A stretch of DNA of 42,041 nt, from the NCBI RefSeq assembly GCF_002159175.1, contig NZ_NFGZ01000026.1, forward strand, positions 1-42,041, written 5' to 3'. A model generated the notes under the pieces. That model did not search any database, was not told the origin of the DNA, and worked only from the letters and a program-made list of their open reading frames with translations. This DNA comes from Flavonifractor sp. An92 (GTDB lineage: Bacteria; Bacillota; Clostridia; Oscillospirales; Oscillospiraceae). Within the stretch, counting starts at the first letter, position 1, and every line of letters begins with the position of its first letter. Shown here in pieces: positions 10,651-18,727 of the stretch. The translations under genes were made by a program, and so were the position numbers.

Positions 10651-11427
10651 ATGGACAGCCGACAGGAGATTTTGAACCTGCTGCGGCAGGTGGCCGGGGG
10701 AACGGTCGCCCCGGAGGAGGCGCTGCTCTCCCTGAAAGAAAAGCCCTTTGAGGACCTGGGGTACGCCAAGGTGGACCTCCACCGGGGCGTCCGGCAGGGA
10801 GCCGCGGAAGTCATCTACGGCGTGGGCAAAACGGCGGAGCAGATCGCCGGCATCGCCGGGACGATGGGGAGCAAGGGCATTCAGAACATCCTCATCACCC
10901 GGCTGGACGGGGAGAAGGCCCGGGCGGTGGAGGGGACGGTGCCTCTGGAGTACCACCCGGAGGCCAACCTGGGCATCGCCTTTCCCGGTCCCCGCAAAGC
11001 CCTGGGCCACATCGTGGTGGCCACCGGTGGCACCAGCGACCTCCCCGTGGCGGAGGAGGCCGCCCTCACCGCCGAGGTGCTGGGCAACCGGGTCACCCGG
11101 CTCTATGACGTGGGGGTGGCGGGGCTCCACCGGCTTCTGTCCAAGCTGGATGTGCTGATGAGCGCCCGGTGCGTGGTGGCGGTGGCCGGGATGGAGGGGG
11201 CTCTGGCCTCGGTCATCGGCGGGCTGGTGGACTGCCCCGTGGTGGCCGTCCCCACCAGCGTGGGCTATGGGGCCAGCTTCGGGGGGCTGTCCGCCCTGCT
11301 CTCCATGCTCAACTCCTGCGCCAGCGGGTGCAGCGTGGTCAACATCGACAACGGCTTCGGCGCCGGTTTTCTGGCCAGCCGCATCAATCAGATGGAAGGT
11401 CTCGACACAAAGGAGGATTTTTCGTGA
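10651..11427 (+). CDS. larB: NPN cofactor biosynthesis carboxylase/hydrolase LarB
   Basis: A 258-residue protein whose C-terminal half resembles PurE-type AIR carboxylases (VATGGTSDLPVAEEA, YDVGVAGLHRL, GMEGALASVIGGL, PTSVGYG). LarB carboxylates and hydrolyses nicotinic acid adenine dinucleotide to give the dicarboxylated mononucleotide used by LarE. It is the second gene of the lar-nik operon, and its stop overlaps the GTG start of larC as GTGA. Confidence 0.94.
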   Translation: MDSRQEILNLLRQVAGGTVAPEEALLSLKEKPFEDLGYAKVDLHRGVRQGAAEVIYGVGKTAEQIAGIAGTMGSKGIQNILITRLDGEKARAVEGTVPLEYHPEANLGIAFPGPRKALGHIVVATGGTSDLPVAEEAALTAEVLGNRVTRLYDVGVAGLHRLLSKLDVLMSARCVVAVAGMEGALASVIGGLVDCPVVAVPTSVGYGASFGGLSALLSMLNSCASGCSVVNIDNGFGAGFLASRINQMEGLDTKEDFS

Positions 11428-12734
11428 AAACCCTATACATCGAATGTGCCATGGGCGCGGCGGGAGACATGCTCCTGGGCGCGCTGTACGAACTGCTGGA
11501 GGACAAGGAAGGCTTCCTCCGCACCATGAACGGCCTGGGACTACCCGGGGTCCATCTGGAGGCCGAGCAGGCGGTGACCTGCGGCATCTCCGGCACCCAC
11601 ATGAAGGTGACGGTCCACGGCCTGGAGGAGGACGACCACAACCACGAGCACCCTCATGACCATGAACACGAGCATACCCATGAGCATGAACACCACCACC
11701 ATGACCACGAACACGGGCATGACCACCACCATGCGCATGAACATGAGCACGAGCACGACCATGCGCACCACCATCACCACCACGCCACGCCGGACCACAT
11801 CGCCGGTCTCATCGAAGGTCTCGCCCTCCCCACCGAGGTGAAGGCCGCCGCCCGGGGGGTGTACGACGCCATCGCCCAGGCCGAGGCCAAGGCCCACGGC
11901 TGTCCGGTGGGTGAGGTCCACTACCACGAGGTGGGGGCCCTGGACGCGGTGGCCGACGTCACCGGTGTGTGCTACGCCCTGTCCCTCCTGAAGCCGGAGA
12001 AAATCGTGGTCTCCCCCATCCATGTGGGCTGCGGCACGGTGCGCTGTGCCCACGGTGTGATGCCGGTGCCCGCCCCCGCCACGGCCAACCTCCTCTCCGG
12101 CGTGCCCATCTACGGCGGCGAGGTTTTTGGTGAGCTGTGTACCCCCACCGGCGCGGCGCTGCTCACCCACTTTGCCGCGTCCTTCGGCCCCATGCCCGCC
12201 ATGGCCACGGAAAAGGTGGGTTACGGCGTGGGCAGCCGGGTCTTTGACCGGCCCAACTGCGTGCGGGTCTTTTTGGGAGAGAGCGCGGACGAGAACCAGG
12301 GCGAGATCGTGGAGCTGGTGTGCAACATCGACGACATGACCCCCGAGGCCCTGGCCTTCGCTTCTGCCTGCCTTCTGGAGCGGGGTGCTCTGGACGTGTA
12401 TACCACCCCCGGCACCATGAAGAAGGGCCGCCCCGGCCACGTGCTCACCGTCCTCTGTCCGCCGGAGCGGGAGGAGGATGTGGCCAAAGCCGTCCTCAGC
12501 GAGACCACCACCAACGGCCTGCGGGTGCGCCGGTGCGGGAAATACTTCCTTACCCCCGGCGTGGGCGAGGTGGAGACCCCCTGGGGCAAGGTGCGCCTCA
12601 AAACTGCCCGGGGCTTTGGTATCACCCACGTCAAACCCGAGCACGAGGACGTGGCCGCTCTGGCCCGAGCCAAGGGCGTCTCCTATCAGCAGGTGTGGGA
12701 CGCCGCCCGGCTGGCCGCCAAGGAGGGTGTATGA
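11424..12734 (+). CDS. larC: Nickel insertion protein LarC, single frame, His-rich insert
   Basis: A 436-residue CTP-dependent nickel insertase that completes the NPN cofactor. The N-terminus (TLYIECAMGAAGDMLLGAL) and C-terminus match LarC. Residues 71-120 are a low-complexity insert with 30 histidines in 50 residues, mostly alternating with Glu and Asp, a probable nickel store. In Lactobacillus the gene is split as larC1/larC2 and joined by ribosomal frameshifting; here one uninterrupted frame encodes both parts. The GTG start at 11424 has AAAGGAGGA upstream and overlaps the larB stop. The larC stop overlaps the next ATG as ATGA. Confidence 0.95.
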   Translation: MKTLYIECAMGAAGDMLLGALYELLEDKEGFLRTMNGLGLPGVHLEAEQAVTCGISGTHMKVTVHGLEEDDHNHEHPHDHEHEHTHEHEHHHHDHEHGHDHHHAHEHEHEHDHAHHHHHHATPDHIAGLIEGLALPTEVKAAARGVYDAIAQAEAKAHGCPVGEVHYHEVGALDAVADVTGVCYALSLLKPEKIVVSPIHVGCGTVRCAHGVMPVPAPATANLLSGVPIYGGEVFGELCTPTGAALLTHFAASFGPMPAMATEKVGYGVGSRVFDRPNCVRVFLGESADENQGEIVELVCNIDDMTPEALAFASACLLERGALDVYTTPGTMKKGRPGHVLTVLCPPEREEDVAKAVLSETTTNGLRVRRCGKYFLTPGVGEVETPWGKVRLKTARGFGITHVKPEHEDVAALARAKGVSYQQVWDAARLAAKEGV

Positions 12735-14290
12735 GGCGTTTTCTCCCCCTGCTGCTCCTCTTCGCGCTGCTGACCGCCTGCGGGGCGCCTGACGCTGCCT
12801 CCACCCCTGCCCAGACCGGAGCCCGGGACTCGGTGGTGATCGCCATGGGCCCCACCAGCGAGCCGGAGGCCGGTTTTGACCCCGCCTTCGGCTGGGGGTC
12901 CGGGGAGCACGTCCACGAGCCCCTCATCCAGTCCACCCTCACCGTCACCAACACCGACCTCACCATCGGCTATGATCTGGCCACCTCCATGGAGGTCAGC
13001 GACGACGGCCTCACCTGGACGGTCTCCATCCGGGACGATGTGGTCTTTACTGACGGGGAGCCCCTGACGGCGGAGGACGTGGCCTTCACCTACAACACCG
13101 TGAAGGCCACCAGCTCGGTGAACGACTTCACCATGCTGGACCGCGCCGAGGCGGTGGACAGCACCACCGTCCTCTTCCACCTGAACACCCCCTTCTCCAT
13201 CTGGCCCTACACCATGGCGGTGGTGGGCATCGTGCCGGAGCACGCCTATGACAGCGCCACCTATGGCCAGAACCCCATCGGCTCGGGCCGCTACATCCTC
13301 AAGCAGTGGGACAAGGGTCAGCAGGTCATCCTGGAGGCCAACCCCGACTACTACGGCGAGGCCCCCAAGCTGAAGCAGGTGACCATCCTCTTCCTGGAGG
13401 AGGACGCGGCCTATCTGGCGGTCCAGGCCGGGCAGGTGGATCTGGCCTACACCTCCGCCACCTACGCCGACGGGGCTCCGGCAGGGTACTCCCTCCTGTC
13501 CTGCGAGAGCGTGGACAACCGCGGGATCAATCTGCCCGTCGAGGGAAATCCCGTCACCTCCGATCTGGCGGTGCGCCGGGCCATCAACATTGGCATCGAC
13601 CGGGAGGAGATGATTCAGAACGTCCTCAACGGCTACGGGACCCCGGCGTACAGCGTGTGCGACAAGCTCCCCTGGTACAATTCCGCCGCCCAGGTGGAGT
13701 ACGACCCCGAGGGAGCCGTGGCCCTGCTGGAGGAGGCCGGCTGGCTCCCCGGCGAGGACGGCGTGCGTGTGAAGGACGGCGTCCGGGCGGAGCTCAACAT
13801 TCTCTACGCCACCGGCGACTCGGTGCGCCAGGCCCTGGCCGCCGACCTCTCCAACCAGCTGGCCGAGCTGGGCATTTCCTGCACCATCGAGGGGGTGGGC
13901 TGGGATACCGCCTACGACCGTGCCCTCTCTGAGCCCCTGGTGTGGGGCTGGGGCGCCCACACCCCCATGGAGCTCTACAACCTCTACCACACTCAGCCGG
14001 ACACCGGCTCCGCCCTCTATTCCCCCTACGCCAACGAGACCGTGGACGCCTACATGGACGCCGCCCTCCAGTGCTCCGACCTGGAGGAGTCCTACACCCT
14101 CTGGCAGAAGGCCCAGTGGGACGGCACCACCGGCGTCACCCAGGACGGGGACTGCCCCTGGGTGTGGCTGGTGAACGTGAACCACCTCTACTGGGTGCGG
14201 GACGGCCTCCAGGTGGCCGATCAGAAGATCCACCCCCATGGGCACGGCTGGTCCATCGTCAACAACGTGGACCAGTGGAGCTGGGGATGA
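12731..14290 (+). CDS. nikA: Nickel ABC transporter substrate-binding lipoprotein (NikA-like)
   Basis: A 519-residue extracytoplasmic binding protein of the nickel/peptide (SBP_bac_5) family. A lipoprotein signal is clear: MRRF, a leucine-rich core and the lipobox LTAC with C17. Family features include a YDLATSMEVSDDGLTWTVSIR-like segment, DGEPLTAEDVAFTYN and NPIGSGRYILKQW. By sequence alone it could bind peptides; translational coupling to larC makes nickel, free or chelated, the likely substrate. Repeat copy 3 lies between it and the permease genes. Confidence 0.85.
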   Translation: MRRFLPLLLLFALLTACGAPDAASTPAQTGARDSVVIAMGPTSEPEAGFDPAFGWGSGEHVHEPLIQSTLTVTNTDLTIGYDLATSMEVSDDGLTWTVSIRDDVVFTDGEPLTAEDVAFTYNTVKATSSVNDFTMLDRAEAVDSTTVLFHLNTPFSIWPYTMAVVGIVPEHAYDSATYGQNPIGSGRYILKQWDKGQQVILEANPDYYGEAPKLKQVTILFLEEDAAYLAVQAGQVDLAYTSATYADGAPAGYSLLSCESVDNRGINLPVEGNPVTSDLAVRRAINIGIDREEMIQNVLNGYGTPAYSVCDKLPWYNSAAQVEYDPEGAVALLEEAGWLPGEDGVRVKDGVRAELNILYATGDSVRQALAADLSNQLAELGISCTIEGVGWDTAYDRALSEPLVWGWGAHTPMELYNLYHTQPDTGSALYSPYANETVDAYMDAALQCSDLEESYTLWQKAQWDGTTGVTQDGDCPWVWLVNVNHLYWVRDGLQVADQKIHPHGHGWSIVNNVDQWSWG

Positions 14291-14297
14291 TGTTTCA

Positions 14298-14694
14298 TCC
14301 CCGGGAGCCGGGAGGATGTGTCCTCGCCGGACGGACCGCCTGCTCGGCGGGAGCACCGCTTTCTTTGCAAAGAAAGCGGTGGGAAAGAAAGCCCAGAGGT
14401 GGGATACCCCCCTCTGGACTCCCCCAAAACGCTCCCCGGCTTTCATTCTGCTGCGCCGGTATTTCCAAAGTGCGGCGTGGCCAATTCCAGACTTTCCGCC
14501 TATCCGGAAAGCGTTGTACCCTGCTGCTCGGGGCGGCCCCATAAAAGGCCGCCCTTTTGGAGGGGAGTGGAGAGGGGAACGAGAAGTTCCCCTCTCCGCC
14601 TTTTCTTTCCCCGGTTTCTTTTCCGCGAAAAGAAATCGGGCCCCCGCTGGGTAAGCGGCCCGCCCGGCGAGGGCAATTGTTCCGGTCTCCCCGG
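14298..14694 (+). repeat. Dispersed structured repeat, copy 3, inside the nik operon
   Basis: Occupies almost all of the 440-base gap between nikA and nikB, beginning about 7 bases after the nikA stop and ending 36 bases before the nikB ATG. The left end (CCCCGGGAGCCGGGAGGAT) is inverted on the right (CCGGTCTCCCCGG). The left hairpin is CCGCC-TGCTC-GGCGG and the right counterpart CCGC-TGGGTAA-GCGG. All internal hairpins are present. The right palindrome has one extra C (TTTTCCGCGAAAAG) compared with copies 2 and 4. No other feature was seen in this gap beyond the nikB ribosome-binding site. Confidence 0.88.
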
Positions 14695-14730
14695 AGCTGA
14701 ACCGAATCCCAAACCGAAAGAAGGAATCCC

Positions 14731-15723
14731 ATGAAACACCGCCTGGCCTTTGCCGGAAAAAAACTCCTCCGCATGGCCCTTCTGCTGCTGGGGGTGAGTT
14801 TTGCCGCCTTCGTGCTGATGGCGGCCTCCCCCCTGGACCCCCTGCGCACCAACGTGGGCCAGGCCGCCCTGGGCACCATGAGCAGCGAGCAGATTGCCCG
14901 ACTGGAGGACTACTGGGGGGTGAACACCCCGCCCCTGGAGCGCTACGGAAACTGGCTCAGTGCCGCCCTCCACGGGGATTTTGGCACTTCGCTCCTCTAC
15001 CGCCAGCCGGTGACTACCGTCATCGGCCAGCGGCTCGTCGCCTCCCTGGGGTTGATGGTCTTTGCCTGGCTCCTGGCGGGAGCCCTGGGCTTTCTGCTGG
15101 GCTGCGTGGCCGGGGCCTTCCGGGATAAACTCCCGGACAAGCTCATCCGGGGCTGGTGCCTCCTCCTGTCCAGCACTCCGTCCTTCTGGCTGGCTATTTT
15201 GCTCTTATTGGTGTTCGCCGTGTGGCTGGGGTGGCTGCCCATCGGGCTGTCGGTGCCCATCGGGGCGGACGCGGCGTCGGTGACGCTGATGGACCGGCTG
15301 CGCCACGCAGTGCTCCCCGCCCTCACCCTCAGCATCACCGGGGTGCCCTCCATCGCCCTGCACACCCGCGCCAAGCTCATTGAGGTACTGGAGCAGGACT
15401 ATGTTCTCTTCGCCCGGGCCCGTGGGGAGAGCTACCACTCCATCGTGCTCCGCCACGGGCTACGCAATATTGCCCTCCCCGCCCTCACCCTCCAGTTCGC
15501 CTCGGTGAGCGAGATCTTAGGCGGCTCGGTGCTGGTGGAGCAGGTCTTTTCCTACCCCGGGCTGGGGCAGGCGGCGGTGGCCGCCGGAGTGGGCGGAGAT
15601 CTCCCGTTGCTGCTGGGCATCACGGTGCTCACCGCCGCGCTGGTCTTTGGGGGCAATCTGGCAGCGGACCTGCTGTACGGCGTCATTGACCCCCGCATCC
15701 GAAGGGGGGCGGCCAAGGCATGA
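14731..15723 (+). CDS. nikB: Nickel ABC transporter permease (NikB-like)
   Basis: A 330-residue inner-membrane permease of the oligopeptide/nickel class. It has an N-terminal membrane segment, an extracytoplasmic stretch and a C-terminal BPD_transp_1 domain with the EAA-type loop (DYVLFARARGES...LRHGLRNIALPALT). GAAGGA precedes the ATG. The gene overlaps nikC by ATGA. It should form the translocation path with NikC for Ni2+ delivered by the upstream lipoprotein. Confidence 0.88.
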   Translation: MKHRLAFAGKKLLRMALLLLGVSFAAFVLMAASPLDPLRTNVGQAALGTMSSEQIARLEDYWGVNTPPLERYGNWLSAALHGDFGTSLLYRQPVTTVIGQRLVASLGLMVFAWLLAGALGFLLGCVAGAFRDKLPDKLIRGWCLLLSSTPSFWLAILLLLVFAVWLGWLPIGLSVPIGADAASVTLMDRLRHAVLPALTLSITGVPSIALHTRAKLIEVLEQDYVLFARARGESYHSIVLRHGLRNIALPALTLQFASVSEILGGSVLVEQVFSYPGLGQAAVAAGVGGDLPLLLGITVLTAALVFGGNLAADLLYGVIDPRIRRGAAKA

Positions 15724-16541
15724 ACAGCAATTCCCGGCGCGCCACTCTGGCGCTGGCCCTGCTGGCGGCGGCGGTGCTGCTGCTGGTGACGGTGGCGGGA
15801 ACAGCCCTCCACGACGCGGCTATGGTCACCGACTTCTCCCGTAAGAATTTACCGCCCTCCCTGACCTGGCTCTTCGGCACCGATTGGATGGGGCGGGACA
15901 TGCTGGCCCGCACCCTGGCGGGGCTCTCCCTGAGCATCCGCATCGGCCTCCTCACCGCGGCGGTGAGCGCCGTGCTGGCCCTGGTGCTGGGGGTGGCCGC
16001 CGCCGCTCTGGGCGGCTGGGTGGACAGCGTCCTCTCCTGGGTCATCGACCTCTTTCTGGGCATCCCCCACATTTTGCTGATGATGCTCCTGTCCCTGGCC
16101 TTCGGCAAGGGCTTTGTAGGGGTAGTGGCGGCGGTATCCCTGAGCCACTGGCCCTCCCTGGCCCGGTTGCTGCGAAGTGAGGTCCTCCAGCTGAAAAACG
16201 CCCCCTACATCCGGGTGGCCGAACACCTGGGCGTGTCCCGGCTGGCCATCGCCCGGCGGCACTTTCTCCCCCACCTGCTGCCCCAGTTCCTCACCGCCCT
16301 GGTGCTCCAGTTCCCCCACGCCATCCTCCACGAGGCCTCCATCACCTTTCTGGGCTTCGGCCTGTCCTCCGAACAGCCCGCCATCGGGGTCATCCTGTCG
16401 GAGAGCATGAGCTATCTCACCACCGGGCGGTGGTGGTTGGCCCTGTTCCCCGGGCTGGCGCTGGTGGGCGTGGTGGTGCTCTTCGCCCGGCTGGGGGACA
16501 GGGTGCGGGCCCTGCTGGACCCGGCCAGCGTACACGCATAA
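15720..16541 (+). CDS. nikC: Nickel ABC transporter permease (NikC-like)
   Basis: A 273-residue second permease subunit. The segment LFGTDWMGRDMLARTLAG is the typical start of DppC/NikC permease domains, and the EAA loop (RVAEHLGVSRLAIARRHFLPHLL) is intact. The start overlaps the nikB stop, and the nikD ribosome-binding site AAGGAGGG directly follows its own stop. Confidence 0.9.
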   Translation: MNSNSRRATLALALLAAAVLLLVTVAGTALHDAAMVTDFSRKNLPPSLTWLFGTDWMGRDMLARTLAGLSLSIRIGLLTAAVSAVLALVLGVAAAALGGWVDSVLSWVIDLFLGIPHILLMMLLSLAFGKGFVGVVAAVSLSHWPSLARLLRSEVLQLKNAPYIRVAEHLGVSRLAIARRHFLPHLLPQFLTALVLQFPHAILHEASITFLGFGLSSEQPAIGVILSESMSYLTTGRWWLALFPGLALVGVVVLFARLGDRVRALLDPASVHA

Positions 16542-16555
16542 GGAGGGAGAAACAT

Positions 16556-17494
16556 ATGAATCCGATTCTGGAAGTGGAGCACTTTAACCTCTCCTTCACC
16601 CAGTACGACCGGGGGTCCCGGCGCAGGCAGTTCACCGCCATCCGGGACCTGAATCTCACCGTCCGCGCCGGGGAGGTGGCGGCAGTGGTGGGGAGCAGCG
16701 GCTCGGGCAAGAGCCTGCTGGCCCACGCGGTGCTGGGCCTTCTGCCCTACAATGCCGCCCCATCCGGGACCATCCGTTACGCCGGCGAAGAACTTACATC
16801 CGAACGAGTAGCCGCCCTCCGGGGGCGGGAGATGGTCCTCATTCCCCAAGGGGTGTCCTGGCTGGACCCGCTGATGCAGGTGGGCCCCCAGCTCCGCCGG
16901 GGGGACCGCTCCCCCGCCGCCCGGCAGCGCTCTGCCGCCGCCCTGGGCCGCTACGGCCTGGGCCCGGAAACCGAGACTTTGTACCCCTTTGAGCTCTCCG
17001 GCGGCATGGCCCGGCGGGTGCTGATGGCCTGCGCCGTGCAGGAAAACCCCCGGCTTGTGGTGGCCGACGAGCCCACCCCCGGCCTGGACCCCACCGCCGC
17101 TGGGCGCATGTTAGGCCACTTCCGGGAGCTGGCAGAGGGGGGCGCTGGGGTGCTGTTCATCACCCACGACCTGGAGTTGGCCCTGGCGGTAGCCCACCGG
17201 GTAACGGTGTTTTACGCCGGTACTACCGTGGAGGAGGTGGCGGTGGACGCTTTTTCCTCCGGGCAGCTGGCCCACCCCTACACCCGGGCCCTGTGGGACG
17301 CCCTGCCCCAGAACGGCTTCACCCCCCTCCCTGGAGCACAGCCCGGGCCCGGGGAGGTCCTGGACGGCTGCCCCTTCGCCCCACGCTGTCCCCATTGCCG
17401 CCCGGAGTGCCGGTCCGGGGCGCTGCCCCCCTGGCGGGAAACGCCCCTGGGCCGGGTCCGCTGTCACGCCTGGGAAGGAGGAGACGCATTGTGA
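16556..17494 (+). CDS. nikD: Nickel ABC transporter ATPase (NikD-like)
   Basis: A 312-residue ATPase with Walker A GSSGSGKS (46-53), signature LSGGM (147-151) and Walker B LVVADEP (167-173). The C-terminal extension with CPFAPRCPHCRPEC is the oligopeptide/nickel ATPase tail. The ATG at 16556 was chosen for the AAGGAGGG upstream. The stop overlaps the GTG of the next gene as GTGA. Confidence 0.9.
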   Translation: MNPILEVEHFNLSFTQYDRGSRRRQFTAIRDLNLTVRAGEVAAVVGSSGSGKSLLAHAVLGLLPYNAAPSGTIRYAGEELTSERVAALRGREMVLIPQGVSWLDPLMQVGPQLRRGDRSPAARQRSAAALGRYGLGPETETLYPFELSGGMARRVLMACAVQENPRLVVADEPTPGLDPTAAGRMLGHFRELAEGGAGVLFITHDLELALAVAHRVTVFYAGTTVEEVAVDAFSSGQLAHPYTRALWDALPQNGFTPLPGAQPGPGEVLDGCPFAPRCPHCRPECRSGALPPWRETPLGRVRCHAWEGGDAL

Positions 17495-18096
17495 GCCTGG
17501 AAGGACAAAATCTCACCTTTTTCTACCCCAAGAAAAAACATTCCCCCGTGCTCCAGGGGGTCGATCTGACCCTGGAGCCGGGGGAACGGCTGGGGCTCTC
17601 CGGCCCCAGCGGCCGGGGGAAGAGCACTTTGTGTCGCCTGCTGGCCGGGTATGAGCGTCCGAAATCCGGCCAGGTATTGCTGGACGGCGCGCCCCTAACC
17701 GTGAAGCGCGGACGGCCCAACTCGGTGCAGCTTTTGTGGCAGAATCCGGAGCTGGCGGTGGACCCGCTGCTTCCCCTGGGCCGCACCCTGGCGGAGGGCG
17801 GACCGGTGGAAGAGCGGCTGCTGGAGGCCCTCCAGATCCGGCCCGAGTGGCTGAGGCGCTACCCCGCCGAGCTCTCCGGCGGCGAGCTCCAGCGCTTCTG
17901 CATCGCTAGGGCGCTGAGGCCCGCCACCCGGTACCTCCTGTGCGATGAGAGCACCGCCATGCTGGACCTCATCACTCAGGCCCAGCTCTGGGCCTTCCTA
18001 CTGGAAGAGGCGGAGCGGCGGAATCTGGGGCTTCTCATCGTCAGCCATAGTGACGCTCTGCTCCGGCGGCTGTGTACCCGAATTCAGGTGCTGTGA
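17491..18096 (+). CDS. nikE: Nickel ABC transporter ATPase (NikE-like), short
   Basis: A 201-residue ATPase with Walker A GPSGRGKS (38-45), signature LSGGELQR and a Walker B region LLCDESTAML. It ends soon after the switch region (LLIVSHSD) and lacks the C-terminal tail of NikD, making it shorter than the roughly 260-residue E. coli NikE. The start GTG overlaps nikD. It is the last gene of the lar-nik operon; the stop codon directly abuts repeat copy 4. Confidence 0.88.
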   Translation: MSLEGQNLTFFYPKKKHSPVLQGVDLTLEPGERLGLSGPSGRGKSTLCRLLAGYERPKSGQVLLDGAPLTVKRGRPNSVQLLWQNPELAVDPLLPLGRTLAEGGPVEERLLEALQIRPEWLRRYPAELSGGELQRFCIARALRPATRYLLCDESTAMLDLITQAQLWAFLLEEAERRNLGLLIVSHSDALLRRLCTRIQVL

Positions 18097-18476
18097 TTGC
18101 GCGCTCGCCGCGCAGGCCGCCTGCTCGGCGGGAGCACCGCTTTCTTTGCAAAGAAAGCGGTGGGAAAGAAAGCCCAGAGGGGGGATACCCCCCTCTGGAC
18201 TCCCCCAAAACGCATCCCGGCCTCCATCCGGCTGCGGAGGGATTTCATTACCCTGGCGTGGCCAATTCCGGGCTTTCCGCCTATCCGGAAAGCGTTGTAC
18301 TCTGGCAATATGGGGCGGCCACTAAAAGGCCGCCCTTTTGGAGGGGAGTGGAGAGGGGAACGAGAAGTTCCCCCCTCCGCCTTTTCTTTCCCCGGTTTCT
18401 TTTCGCGAAAAGAAATCGGGCCCCCGCTGGGTAAGCGGCCCGCGCGGCGAGCGCAAATCCTCCGGGCTCCCCGGGG
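18097..18476 (+). repeat. Dispersed structured repeat, copy 4
   Basis: Starts at the base after the nikE stop, with the outermost left bases merged into the gene end, and ends with the full right inverted repeat (GCGCGGCGAGCGC then CTCCGGGCTCCCCGG). The left terminal palindrome is 18135-18162 and the GGGGGG/CCCCCC hairpin 18174-18198. The GGGCGGCC/GGCCGCCC hairpin is followed by TTTT and resembles a weak rightward intrinsic terminator. The remaining gene-free sequence to 18534 holds the tRNA-Sec terminator. Confidence 0.88.
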
Positions 18477-18502
18477 AGAAATATATACATAAGCATAAAA
18501 AA

Positions 18503-18534
18503 GAACGCCCGCGCTCGATTGAGCGCGGGCGTTT
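18503..18534 (-). terminator. Intrinsic terminator after tRNA-Sec
   Basis: A 12-bp perfect stem (ACGCCCGCGCTC with its complement, AATC loop) is followed on the minus strand by TCTTTTTT. It directly follows the 3' end of selC. On the plus strand the same stem is followed by TTTT, so it may also stop rightward transcripts from the nik side. Confidence 0.85.
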
Positions 18535-18630
18535 TGGCGGGGACAGGTAAGAATCGAACTCACCAAGGCGGGAACGCCGCCCTCTACGGTTTTGAAGACC
18601 GCGGGGCTCACCAGATACCCTTCTATCCCC
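18535..18630 (-). tRNA. selC: Selenocysteine tRNA (anticodon UCA)
   Basis: A 96-nt tRNA on the minus strand. An 8-bp acceptor stem (GGGGATAG with CTGTCCCC), G discriminator and encoded CCA (18535-18537) are seen. The anticodon stem CGGT/ACCG encloses CTTCAAA with anticodon TCA. A 7-bp extra arm (AGGGCGG with CCGCCTT) and a T arm with GTTCGATTC complete it. The long acceptor and extra arm are the tRNA-Sec hallmarks. It lies downstream of selA and selB. Confidence 0.95.
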
Positions 18631-18634
18631 AGAT

Positions 18635-18679
18635 ACATCTGCCCCGGGTCTATGGATGACCACCCCGGACAGCAGATGT
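18635..18679 (-). other. Hairpin in the 5' leader of pre-tRNA-Sec
   Basis: Between the selC promoter and the tRNA lies a hairpin with a perfect 8-bp outer stem (ACATCTGC with GCAGATGT) and further pairing inside (GGTC/GACC). It ends only 4 bases before the tRNA 5' end. It may guide RNase P processing or folding; no function is established. Confidence 0.6.
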
Positions 18680-18680
18680 A

Positions 18681-18709
18681 ATTATAGCGTAAAATGATAA
18701 AGTCGTCAA
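18681..18709 (-). promoter_or_regulatory. selC: selC promoter
   Basis: On the minus strand TTGACG (18704-18709) and TATAAT (18681-18686) are 17 bases apart, in the gap between the selB stop and selC. tRNA-Sec therefore has its own strong promoter besides any read-through from selAB. Confidence 0.8.
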
Positions 18710-18727
18710 CCGCTTTCCCGCTTTTTC

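Noticed and set aside
12686-14542. A 618-codon minus-strand open frame across nikA and repeat copy 3
   Set aside because: The translation is a compositional shadow of nikA, and its first part is the repeat, which gives similar frames at every copy.
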